64,000 nt of DNA from Bacillus sp. 2B10. GTDB lineage: Bacteria > Pseudomonadota > Alphaproteobacteria > Sphingomonadales > Sphingomonadaceae. The notes beneath the pieces are model-generated. The model was not told the DNA's origin. It did not search any database and saw only the letters and a program-made list of their open reading frames with translations. Made by a program: the position numbers and the translations under genes. Location of the stretch: NCBI GenBank assembly GCA_003946805.1, contig RPSH01000013.1, positions 29,415 through 93,414 of the forward strand. The letters run 5' to 3'. Shown piece by piece: positions 7,335 through 14,835 of the stretch (positions are counted from its first letter, which is position 1; each line of letters begins with the position of its first letter).

Positions 7335-8594
7335 TCAGCCCTCCGCGTCCAGCCCGTACGCCGTGTGCAGCACGCGCACCGCCAGTTCGGTATAATCCTC
7401 CTCGATCAGCACGCTGACCTTGATCTCCGACGTGGTGATCGCCTGGATGTTGATGCCGCGCTCGGCCAGCGCGGTGAACATGGTGGAGGCGACGCCGGCA
7501 TGGCTGCGCATCCCCACGCCCACGACCGATATCTTGGCGACGCGGGTGTCGTGCAGCACCTTCTGGAAGCCGATGTCGCTCTTCGCCTTCTCCAGCGTGT
7601 CGAGCGCGCGGGCCAGTTCGGCGGCGGGCACCGTGAAGGTCACGTCGGTCGATCCAGTCGAATGGGCAATGTTCTGCACGATCATGTCGACGTTGATGCC
7701 GGTGCCGGCCAGCGGCGCGAAGATCGATGCCACCGCGCCGGGGCGGTCGGGCACAGCGACCAGCGTGATCTTCGCCTCGTTCTTGTCGTGGGCGATTCCG
7801 GTGATGAGCTGCCGTTCCATGTCCGTCACTTCCTCTTCGCCGACGATCAGCGTTCCACGATAACCGTCCTCGTCGCGGGTGTCGTCGAACGACGACAGCA
7901 CGCGCACGCGGACCTTTTCCTTCATTGCCAGCCCGACCGAGCGGGTCTGGAGCACCTTCGCCCCGACCGAGGCGAGTTCGAGCATTTCCTCGTACGTCAC
8001 CCGCGCCAGCTTGCGCGCGCGCGGCACGATGCGCGGGTCGGTGGTGTAGACGCCGTCGACGTCGGTGTAGATATCGCAGCGGTCGGCCTGCATCGCCGCC
8101 GCCATCGCCACCGCCGACGTGTCCGACCCGCCGCGGCCCAGCGTGGTGATGCGGTTGTCGTCGGTCACGCCCTGGAATCCGGGGATCACCGCCACTTCGC
8201 CGCGCGCCAGCGACTCGTTCAGCGCGTTGGTGTCGATCGATTCGATCCGCGCGGTGGCATGGGCGTCGCTGGTGCGGATCGGCAGCTGCCAGCCCAGCCA
8301 CGAGCGCGCGGGCACGCCGATCGCCTGCAACGCGATCGCCAGCAGCCCGCTGGTCACCTGCTCGCCCGACGATACCACCGCGTCATATTCGCGCGGGTCG
8401 TACAGCGCCGATGCCTCGCGGCAGAAGCCGACCAGCCGGTCGGTGTCGCCGGCCATCGCCGACACGACCACCGCGACCTGGTTGCCGGCCTCGACTTCGC
8501 GCTTCACCCGGGCGGCGACGCTGCGAATACGTTCGATCCCCGCCATCGAGGTGCCACCGAACTTCATCACGATCCGCGCCATGCGTTTTGCCAT
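7335..8594 (-). CDS. lysC: Aspartate kinase
   Basis: A 419-residue monofunctional aspartokinase phosphorylating aspartate, the first step to lysine, threonine, methionine and diaminopimelate. The N-terminus has the KFGGTSMAG catalytic motif, then VSSGEQVT, TLGRGGSDTSAVA, DIYTDVDGVYTTDPR. The C-terminal third carries two ACT domains (DRPGAVASIFAPLAGTGINVDM and VVGVGMRSHAGVASTMFTAL) for feedback control by lysine and/or threonine. The start could be residue 1 or Met5 (MARIVMKFGG, 8582), which matches most homologues better. Divergent from ubiG. Confidence 0.95.
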   Translation of the reverse strand: MAKRMARIVMKFGGTSMAGIERIRSVAARVKREVEAGNQVAVVVSAMAGDTDRLVGFCREASALYDPREYDAVVSSGEQVTSGLLAIALQAIGVPARSWLGWQLPIRTSDAHATARIESIDTNALNESLARGEVAVIPGFQGVTDDNRITTLGRGGSDTSAVAMAAAMQADRCDIYTDVDGVYTTDPRIVPRARKLARVTYEEMLELASVGAKVLQTRSVGLAMKEKVRVRVLSSFDDTRDEDGYRGTLIVGEEEVTDMERQLITGIAHDKNEAKITLVAVPDRPGAVASIFAPLAGTGINVDMIVQNIAHSTGSTDVTFTVPAAELARALDTLEKAKSDIGFQKVLHDTRVAKISVVGVGMRSHAGVASTMFTALAERGINIQAITTSEIKVSVLIEEDYTELAVRVLHTAYGLDAEG

Positions 8595-8635
8595 TCATCC
8601 TTGGGGGGAATGGCGGCGGCTGATAGGAGAGCGCC

Positions 8636-9403
8636 ATGACGAACGCAAGCAACGACAGCTTTATGTCGGCAAATGCCGTGGCCGCGCAATCAAGCGTCGT
8701 GGCGCGCGAGGCCGCCCATTTCGGCCAACTCGCCGCCGACTGGTGGAATCCGCATGGCAGCTCGGCGATGCTCCACCGGCTGAACCCGGTACGCCTCGGC
8801 TTCGTGCGCGCGGCGATCGATTCGCACTGGGGCGGCGATGCGGCGGGCTTCACGCCGCTGGACGGCAGGACGGTGCTCGACGTCGGCTGCGGCGCGGGGC
8901 TGCTCGCCGAACCGCTCGCCCGGCTGGGCGGGCAGGTGACCGGCGTCGACGCTGCGCCCGAGAATGTCGGTGCCGCCGCCGCGCACGCGGCGCAGGGCGG
9001 GCTGGCGATCGAGTATCTGGCGGGCGGCGTGGAGGCGATCGCCGGGCGCCGGTTCGACCTCGTCACCTCGCTGGAAGTGATCGAGCATGTCGCCGATCCC
9101 GCCGCGTTCGTGCGCGGACTGGCCGATGCGGTGGCCCCCGGCGGGCTGCTGGTCGTGTCGACGCCGAACCGCACCGCGCTGTCGCGGCTCGCGATGATCG
9201 CGCTGGGCGAGGGGCTGGGCATGATCCCGCGCGGCACCCATGACTGGGACCGCTTCCTCACCCCCGACGAACTGACCGCGCACCTGCGCGCGGCGGGCAT
9301 GACGGTGTCGCCGCCCAGCGGCCTCGCCTTCACTGCCGCCCGCGGCTTCACCCTGTCGGACGATATCGCGCTCGACTATTTCCTGACGGCGACGCGGGAC
9401 TGA
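8636..9403 (+). CDS. ubiG: Ubiquinone biosynthesis O-methyltransferase UbiG
   Basis: A 255-residue class I SAM methyltransferase performing both O-methylations of ubiquinone synthesis. Motifs: EAAHFGQLAADWWNPHGSS and LHRLNPVRLGFV, the UbiG N-terminal signature; the SAM loop VLDVGCGAGLLAEPLARLG; VTGVDAAPENV; LEVIEHVADPAAFV; and STPNRTALSRL with GTHDWDRFLTPDEL. A good AGGAGA ribosome site precedes the ATG. Together with the polyprenyl synthase at 3.7 kb it supports a ubiquinone-using alphaproteobacterium. Confidence 0.95.
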   Translation: MTNASNDSFMSANAVAAQSSVVAREAAHFGQLAADWWNPHGSSAMLHRLNPVRLGFVRAAIDSHWGGDAAGFTPLDGRTVLDVGCGAGLLAEPLARLGGQVTGVDAAPENVGAAAAHAAQGGLAIEYLAGGVEAIAGRRFDLVTSLEVIEHVADPAAFVRGLADAVAPGGLLVVSTPNRTALSRLAMIALGEGLGMIPRGTHDWDRFLTPDELTAHLRAAGMTVSPPSGLAFTAARGFTLSDDIALDYFLTATRD

Positions 9404-9421
9404 CCTGCCCTAATTGAACCG

Positions 9422-9450
9422 TACGTCACCCCGGCGAAGGCCGGGAGGAC
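9422..9450. repeat. Family A half-element
   Basis: A single left arm ACGTCACCCCGGCGAAGGCC without the matching right arm, between the convergent ubiG and the secreted-protein gene. It looks like a decayed or half copy. Confidence 0.55.
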
Positions 9451-9486
9451 GTTTGCTTCGGCCAGGCAAGGATCAGCCCCTGACAC

Positions 9487-10032
9487 TCACTTCCTGTCGA
9501 GGTTGATGATGAACAGCGGGCCGAACTCGAACGTCTGCTTGCCCGTCGCCAGTTGCAGCGAGGCCGACAGCTCGCCCGCCGCATAGTCGCGATCCGCGCG
9601 GCCCGCGACCTGCAGGAACTCGAACTGGTCGCCGACCTCGACCGGCTGGCCGAGGATGCCGGTATAGGGCGCATTTGCCAGCTGGATCGACGCGTTGGCG
9701 ATCTTCGCCTTCGTTCCCGGCGCCATGCCGCTCGCCCGCGCGTGGAAGGCGAGAACGAGGCGGTCACCCTTCGCCACCGGCTGGGTCGTCGGCGACGACA
9801 GCGAAATCTTCCACGGGTCCTTGTCCGCCGCCGGAATCGCGACGCGCAGCGCCTTGCCGCCATCGACCCCCTTCACCCGCACCACCGGCGGCGGCGTCGG
9901 TAGGCCGAACACGCTCAGGCTGGCGGGCAATGGTGCGTTGATGACCTTCGCGGCGAAATCGTCGGCGCTCTGCGCGACCGACGGCGCGGCGACTACGGCG
10001 ACCAGTGCGGCCACCATCCAACCCTTGTGCAT
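9487..10032 (-). CDS. Secreted hypothetical protein
   Basis: A 181-residue protein with a Sec signal peptide (MHKGWMVAALVAVVAAPSVAQ, cleavage near AQS-A). The mature part is rich in beta strands and small residues, with segments such as KALRVAIPAADKDPWKISL, DRLVLAFHARA and FEFLQVAGRADRDYAAGEL. This is reminiscent of jelly-roll carbohydrate-binding domains found beside glycoside hydrolases, but no family motif is decisive. A Met four codons earlier is possible. It is divergent from the DUF1810 gene. Role unknown, probably periplasmic. Confidence 0.7.
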   Translation of the reverse strand: MHKGWMVAALVAVVAAPSVAQSADDFAAKVINAPLPASLSVFGLPTPPPVVRVKGVDGGKALRVAIPAADKDPWKISLSSPTTQPVAKGDRLVLAFHARASGMAPGTKAKIANASIQLANAPYTGILGQPVEVGDQFEFLQVAGRADRDYAAGELSASLQLATGKQTFEFGPLFIINLDRK

Positions 10033-10148
10033 AACCCCTCCCAAGGCATGTCGTTCGAGGACGCGATGCTAGTCGTATCCCGGCCGCCAGGGCAACCGTC
10101 AGCGTTGTCGGAATTTGCGTACCGGCCGCCCGTCCCCATGTCGGTGGC

Positions 10149-10565
10149 ATGACCGATCCCCTTGCCCGCTTCGTCGATGCCCAGCGTGACAGCTATTCCA
10201 CCGCCCTTGCCGAACTGCGCGCCGGGGCGAAGCGCAGCCACTGGATGTGGTTCGTCTTTCCCCAGATCGCCGGACTGGGGTCGAGCGCGATGGCGCGTCA
10301 CTACGCCATCGCCGACCGCGCGCAAGCGCAGGCCTATCTCGCGCACCCGGTGCTGGCGGCGCGGCTGGTCGAATCGGCCGGGGCGCTGCTGGCGCACCCC
10401 GACCGCGACATCGTCGCCATGCTCGGCGCGATCGACGCGATGAAGCTGCGGTCGTCGATGACCCTGTTCGAAGCGGCGTCGGATGGCGGCGAACCGGTCT
10501 TCGCCGCCATCCTCGACACCTTCCATGCCGGGGAGCGCGACCCGGCGACGCTCGTTCGCCTGTAG
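10149..10565 (+). CDS. DUF1810 family protein
   Basis: A 138-residue small cytoplasmic helical protein of the DUF1810 family. Characteristic segments: LARFVDAQRDSYSTALAEL at the N-terminus, SHWMWFVFPQIAGLGSS, and DIVAMLGAIDAMKLRSSMTLF. The biochemical role of the family is not established. It starts with ATG 8 bases after a GGTGG. It is convergent with the sugar dehydrogenase gene, with one base between the stops. Confidence 0.85.
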   Translation: MTDPLARFVDAQRDSYSTALAELRAGAKRSHWMWFVFPQIAGLGSSAMARHYAIADRAQAQAYLAHPVLAARLVESAGALLAHPDRDIVAMLGAIDAMKLRSSMTLFEAASDGGEPVFAAILDTFHAGERDPATLVRL

Positions 10566-10566
10566 G

Positions 10567-11724
10567 TCAGCTTCGCGGCGTGAGCTTCAGCAGCTTCGCA
10601 CCCGCCCCGTCCTGCAAGACCCAGATCGCGCCGTCGGGTCCTTCCTCGACCTCGCGGATGCGCGCGTTCATCGGCCACTGGTCGCCCTTGGCGGCGTTGG
10701 TCCCGTTGACGTCGACCCGGACCAGCGCCTCGCTCGACAGCCCGCCGATGAACAGGTCGCCGGCATATTGCGGGAACAGCTTGCCCGAATAGACCATCAG
10801 CCCGCCCGGCGAGATCACCGGGTTCCACGCGACCTTCGGTGCTTCGAGATCGGGGCGGGTGCTGTGGCGCGGGATCGGGCGACCGTCATAATGATCGCCC
10901 TCCGATACCAGCGGATAGCCATAGTTGCGCCCGGCGACGATCAGGTTGACCTCGTCGCCGCCCTTCGGCCCCATTTCCTGTTCCCACAGATTGCCCTGCC
11001 GGTCGAACGCGATCCCCAGCAGGTTGCGGTGGCCGTACGACCAGACGGCGGGGTGGAAGCCCTTTGCGGTCAGCCCCGGATCGCCCGCCGGCTGCCCGTC
11101 GAGCGTCAGGCGCAGCACCTTGCCCAGCGTCGCCCTGCGGTCCTGTGCCGGATCGAATTTCTGCCGCTCGCCATTGGTGAAGAACAGGTGCTGTCCGTCG
11201 GGAGCGAAGGCGATACGGCCCGAATAATGCCCGTCTCCGCTGACGAACGGAGTCGCGCGGAACAATTCGCTGATCCCGGTCACGCGATTGCCGTCCAGCA
11301 CGCCGCGCGCCAGCACCACGCCCTTGCCGCCGCTGCCCGCGACCGAATAGCTCAGATACACGCGCCGGCTGTCGGCGAAGTCGGGGGCGAGGACCACGTC
11401 CATCAGCCCGCCTTGCCCGGCCGAATCGACGGGAATCGTCGCGGCCGTCGTCTTCTGGCTGCCATCGGCGCTGACCAGCAGCAGCGTGCCGCTCTTTTCC
11501 GTCACCAGCATCCGCCCGTCGGGCAGGAAGGTCATCGCCCACGGCGCGTTGAAGGTCGCAACCTCGCGAGTCGCGAACGGCACGCCGCCGGTCGGCGTGG
11601 TCGCGCCCGGGGTGGGGGCGGGGGTCGCGGTCGGTGCGGGCGACACGGTGCCCGGCATGTCGCCGCCGCCGTTGCACGCGACCAGAATCATTGCAGCGGG
11701 AATCAGCGCGTGGAACGGCAGCAT
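10567..11724 (-). CDS. PQQ-dependent sugar (aldose) dehydrogenase-like lipoprotein
   Basis: A 385-residue six-bladed beta-propeller of the soluble glucose/sorbosone dehydrogenase family (YliI/Asd type). It starts with a lipoprotein signal, MLPFHALIPAAMILVAC, Cys17 being the lipidation site, followed by a Pro/Thr/Ala linker (residues 25-45). Propeller motifs: PWAMTFLPDGRMLVTEKSG, GQGGLMDVVLAPDF, VWSYGHRNLLGIAFD with the catalytic-type His, GPKGGDEVNLI, and NYGYPLVSEGDHY. It is expected to oxidise aldoses in the periplasm with PQQ. No pqq genes lie nearby, so the cofactor would be external or encoded elsewhere. It is divergent from the rimP operon. Confidence 0.85.
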   Translation of the reverse strand: MLPFHALIPAAMILVACNGGGDMPGTVSPAPTATPAPTPGATTPTGGVPFATREVATFNAPWAMTFLPDGRMLVTEKSGTLLLVSADGSQKTTAATIPVDSAGQGGLMDVVLAPDFADSRRVYLSYSVAGSGGKGVVLARGVLDGNRVTGISELFRATPFVSGDGHYSGRIAFAPDGQHLFFTNGERQKFDPAQDRRATLGKVLRLTLDGQPAGDPGLTAKGFHPAVWSYGHRNLLGIAFDRQGNLWEQEMGPKGGDEVNLIVAGRNYGYPLVSEGDHYDGRPIPRHSTRPDLEAPKVAWNPVISPGGLMVYSGKLFPQYAGDLFIGGLSSEALVRVDVNGTNAAKGDQWPMNARIREVEEGPDGAIWVLQDGAGAKLLKLTPRS

Positions 11725-11910
11725 CGGCAAATCCTCTCGGGGGTGTCGTGTTGCCTGCGGCAACGCCCCGGCCGGGCGTGTCGATCCGCCGGCCCTTGCC
11801 GGGACATGATATTTTACATATAGGGAGGGTGCTTCCTCGACATCGCCAACATGCCGAGGCCGGCCCCGACGAGGGACCGGCAACGAAGCGGCGTGATGGA
11901 TGGAGACGGC
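11725..11910 (+). promoter_or_regulatory. Probable promoter and leader region of the rimP-nusA-infB cluster
   Basis: This 186-base divergent region is the only sizeable gap upstream of rimP. It contains an AT-rich stretch (GATATTTTACATATAGG near 11808-11825) that stands out in GC-rich DNA and could hold a -10 element. No transcription start can be fixed from sequence. Confidence 0.35.
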
Positions 11911-12471
11911 ATGGCGGATATCGCCGAACTGACGCGACTGATCGAACCGGAGGCACAGGCGCTGGGCTTCGCGCTCGTTCGCGTGAAGATGATCGGCGGC
12001 AAGTCCGACCCGACGCTGCAGGTGATGGCCGAACGGCCCGACACCCGCCAGCTGACGATCGACGACTGCGCCGAACTGTCGCGTCGTATCTCCGACCTGA
12101 TGGACGAGAACGATCCGATCGAGGAAGCGTATCGGCTGGAGGTATCGTCGCCCGGCATCGACCGGCCGCTGACGCGCCTTGCCGATTACGACGACTGGAA
12201 GGGGTTCGAGGCGCGCGTGACGCTGGCCGAGCCGGTCGACAGTCGCAAGCAGCTGACCGGCATCCTGCTCGGTACGGACGGCGAACAGGTCAGCATCGAC
12301 GTGCGCAAGCACCGGGCGATGACCGTGCCCTTCGCCGCGATCGTCGATGCGAAGCTGCTCATCACCGATGCCCTGCTCAAGGCGACCGCGCCGCTGTCGG
12401 CCGAGGGCGCCGACGAATTTGAAGACGAACCTGCCGACGACGAACCGGCTGACGCAGAAGGACAGAACTGA
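11911..12471 (+). CDS. rimP: Ribosome maturation factor RimP
   Basis: A 186-residue factor for 30S subunit assembly. The N-terminal domain (residues 1-80) has IEPEAQALGFALVRVKMIGG and the conserved LTIDDCAELSRRISDLMDE; YRLEVSSPGIDRPLT is the family signature at the domain junction. The C-terminal SH3-like domain is followed by an acidic tail (DEFEDEPADDEPAD). The chosen ATG follows GGAGACGGC. An in-frame extension 20 codons upstream is less likely. It is the first gene of the cluster, and its TGA is one base before nusA. Confidence 0.95.
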   Translation: MADIAELTRLIEPEAQALGFALVRVKMIGGKSDPTLQVMAERPDTRQLTIDDCAELSRRISDLMDENDPIEEAYRLEVSSPGIDRPLTRLADYDDWKGFEARVTLAEPVDSRKQLTGILLGTDGEQVSIDVRKHRAMTVPFAAIVDAKLLITDALLKATAPLSAEGADEFEDEPADDEPADAEGQN

Positions 12472-12472
12472 C

Positions 12473-14095
12473 ATGGCCACCGCCGTCACCGCCAACCGGG
12501 CGGAACTGATCGCGATCGCGAATTCGGTCGCATCGGAAAAGATGATCGACAAGGCGATCGTGATCGAGGCGATGGAGGACGCGATCCAGCGCGCCGCCAA
12601 GACGCGCTACGGGTCGGAGAACGACATCCGCGCGAAACTCGACGCGACGACCGGCGACCTGCGCCTGTGGCGCGTGCTCGAAGTCGTCGAACTGGTCGAC
12701 GATCACTTCAAGCAGATCGGCGTCCCCGACGCGCAGAAGCTGCAAAAGGGTGCCGCGATCGGCGACTATATCGTCGACCCGCTGCCCCCGATCGAATTCG
12801 GCCGCATCCAGGCGCAGGCGTCGAAGCAGGTCATCCTGCAAAAGGTCCGCGATGCCGAGCGCGAGCGCCAGTTCGAGGAGTTCAAGGACCGCCAGGGTGA
12901 GATCATCACCGGCGTCGTCAAGCGCGTCGAATTCGGTCACGTCGTCGTCGACCTCGGCCGCGCCGAAGGCGTCATCCGCCGCGACCAGCAGATCCCGCGC
13001 GAAGCGGTCCGCGTCGGCGACCGCGTCCGCTCGCTGATCCTGAACGTGCGCCGCGAGAATCGCGGACCGCAGATATTCCTCAGCCGCGCGCACCCCGACT
13101 TCATGAAGAAGCTGTTCGCGCAGGAAGTGCCCGAAATCTACGACGGCATCATCGAGATCAAGGCGGCGGCCCGCGATCCGGGCTCGCGCGCCAAGATCGG
13201 CGTCATTTCGCATGACGGCTCGATCGATCCGGTCGGCGCCTGCGTCGGCATGAAGGGCAGCCGCGTGCAGGCCGTCGTGCAGGAGATGCAGGGCGAGAAG
13301 ATCGACATCATCCCGTGGTCGCCCGATACCGCGACCTTCGTCGTCAACGCATTGCAGCCGGCGAACGTCGCCCGCGTGGTGCTCGACGAGGAAGAGGACC
13401 GGATCGAGGTCGTCGTGCCCGACGATCAGCTCAGCCTCGCCATCGGTCGTCGCGGCCAGAATGTCCGCCTCGCCAGCCAGCTGACCGGCAAGGCGATCGA
13501 CATCCTGACCGAGGCCGACGCCTCGGAGAAGCGCCAGAAGGAATTCATCGAGCGCTCGGGCATGTTCGAGAAGGAACTCGACGTCGACGAGACGCTGGCG
13601 CAGCTGCTGGTCGCCGAAGGCTTTGGCGAGCTGGAAGAAGTCGCCTATGTCGAGATCGAGGAACTGGCCGGTATCGAGGGCTTCGACGAGGACCTCGCGC
13701 AGGAGCTGCAAAGCCGTGCGCAGGAAGCGATCGAGCGCCGCGAGCAGGCCGCCCGCGAGGAGCGCACTGCGCTCGGCGTCGAGGATGCGCTGGCCGAGCT
13801 GCCGTATCTGACCGAAGCGATGCTGGTCACGCTGGGCAAGGCGGGGATCAAGACGCTCGACGACCTCGCCGACCTCGCCACCGACGAACTGGTCGAGAAG
13901 AAGAAGGCCGAGCCGCGTCGTCGCGGTGACGATGCACCGAAGCGCGAGGCGCCCAAGGGTGGCATCCTGTCGGAATATGGCTTGTCGGACGAGCAGGGGA
14001 ACGAGATCATCATGGCCGCCCGCGCCCATTGGTTCGCCGATGAGGACGTGAGCGCCGAAGTTTCGGAGGACGCAGTTGCGGAATCCGAACAATGA
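12473..14095 (+). CDS. nusA: Transcription termination/antitermination protein NusA
   Basis: A 540-residue RNA polymerase-binding elongation factor. Domains in order: N-terminal RNAP-binding domain (1-130), S1 domain around EIITGVVKRVEFGHVVVDLG (residues 143-205), two KH domains with VGACVGMKGSRVQAVVQEM and LAIGRRGQNVRLASQLTG, then acidic helix-hairpin-helix repeats (residues 375-500). The C-terminal tail is shorter than in some relatives. It follows rimP by one base and overlaps ylxR by 20 bases, supporting the conserved rimP-nusA-ylxR-infB operon. Confidence 0.97.
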   Translation: MATAVTANRAELIAIANSVASEKMIDKAIVIEAMEDAIQRAAKTRYGSENDIRAKLDATTGDLRLWRVLEVVELVDDHFKQIGVPDAQKLQKGAAIGDYIVDPLPPIEFGRIQAQASKQVILQKVRDAERERQFEEFKDRQGEIITGVVKRVEFGHVVVDLGRAEGVIRRDQQIPREAVRVGDRVRSLILNVRRENRGPQIFLSRAHPDFMKKLFAQEVPEIYDGIIEIKAAARDPGSRAKIGVISHDGSIDPVGACVGMKGSRVQAVVQEMQGEKIDIIPWSPDTATFVVNALQPANVARVVLDEEEDRIEVVVPDDQLSLAIGRRGQNVRLASQLTGKAIDILTEADASEKRQKEFIERSGMFEKELDVDETLAQLLVAEGFGELEEVAYVEIEELAGIEGFDEDLAQELQSRAQEAIERREQAAREERTALGVEDALAELPYLTEAMLVTLGKAGIKTLDDLADLATDELVEKKKAEPRRRGDDAPKREAPKGGILSEYGLSDEQGNEIIMAARAHWFADEDVSAEVSEDAVAESEQ

Positions 14096-14831
14096 CACCG
14101 CGCGGCTGACCGAAAGCCCCGAGCGCAGCTGCATCCTGTCGCGTGAGCATGGCTCGCGCGACGGGCTGGTGCGGCTTGCCCTCTCGCCCGACGGCGACGT
14201 GCTGCCCGATGTCCGTGCCAAGGCCCCCGGCCGCGGCGCGTGGATCGGCGTGGATCGCGCCGAACTGGAAACCGCTTGCCGCAAGGGGCGGTTGAAGGGG
14301 GCGCTGGCGCGCGCGTTCAAGGGCGCGGCGCTGACCATTCCCGCCGACCTGCCCTTGCTGGTCGAGGAGGCGTTGCGCCGCCACGCGCTCGACCGGTTGG
14401 GGCTGGAGGCGAAGTCGGGCTTCGTCGTGATCGGTGGCACCGCCATCGAAAAGGCGGCACGCAGCGGCAAGCTGTACGCGCTGTACCATGCGTCCGACGC
14501 CGCGCCCGATGGTGCCGGCAAACTGGCGCAGGCATGGCGTGTCGGCACCGATGACGAAGGATCGGGGCGCAGGGGATTGGCATTGCCGGTCCCACGCACC
14601 ATATTGTCGTTAGCGCTTGGGCGCGAAAATGTGGTACATGTCGGCCTGACCGACGCACGGGCGGCACAGCGAGCCAATGACGCGCTGTCCCGCTGGCTGC
14701 ACTTTATCGGACCCGAACCTATCTCAGCGGCTTGCGAAACACCTTCGCAGGGCGCATCGACGGCGCAATTTTCCGGCACTGACGATGCCGGGCACATTGG
14801 CCTCGACCAATTGAAGCAGGAACCTGAGTAA
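14076..14831 (+). CDS. YlxR-type RNA-binding protein (DUF448) with L7Ae-like domain
   Basis: A 251-residue protein with an N-terminal YlxR domain (RSCILSREHGSRDGLVRLAL and KAPGRGAWIG, residues 18-75), a middle L7Ae-like part (LPLLVEEALRRHALDRLGLEAKSGFVVIGG), and a longer C-terminal extension than usual for alphaproteobacteria. The start codon is TTG at 14076, supported by GGAGGA 6 bases upstream and by overlap with nusA. An ATG at 14092 is out of frame. It probably binds nucleic acid or ribosomal RNA within the nusA-infB operon. Confidence 0.88.
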   Translation: MRNPNNDTARLTESPERSCILSREHGSRDGLVRLALSPDGDVLPDVRAKAPGRGAWIGVDRAELETACRKGRLKGALARAFKGAALTIPADLPLLVEEALRRHALDRLGLEAKSGFVVIGGTAIEKAARSGKLYALYHASDAAPDGAGKLAQAWRVGTDDEGSGRRGLALPVPRTILSLALGRENVVHVGLTDARAAQRANDALSRWLHFIGPEPISAACETPSQGASTAQFSGTDDAGHIGLDQLKQEPE

Positions 14832-14835
14832 CCGG

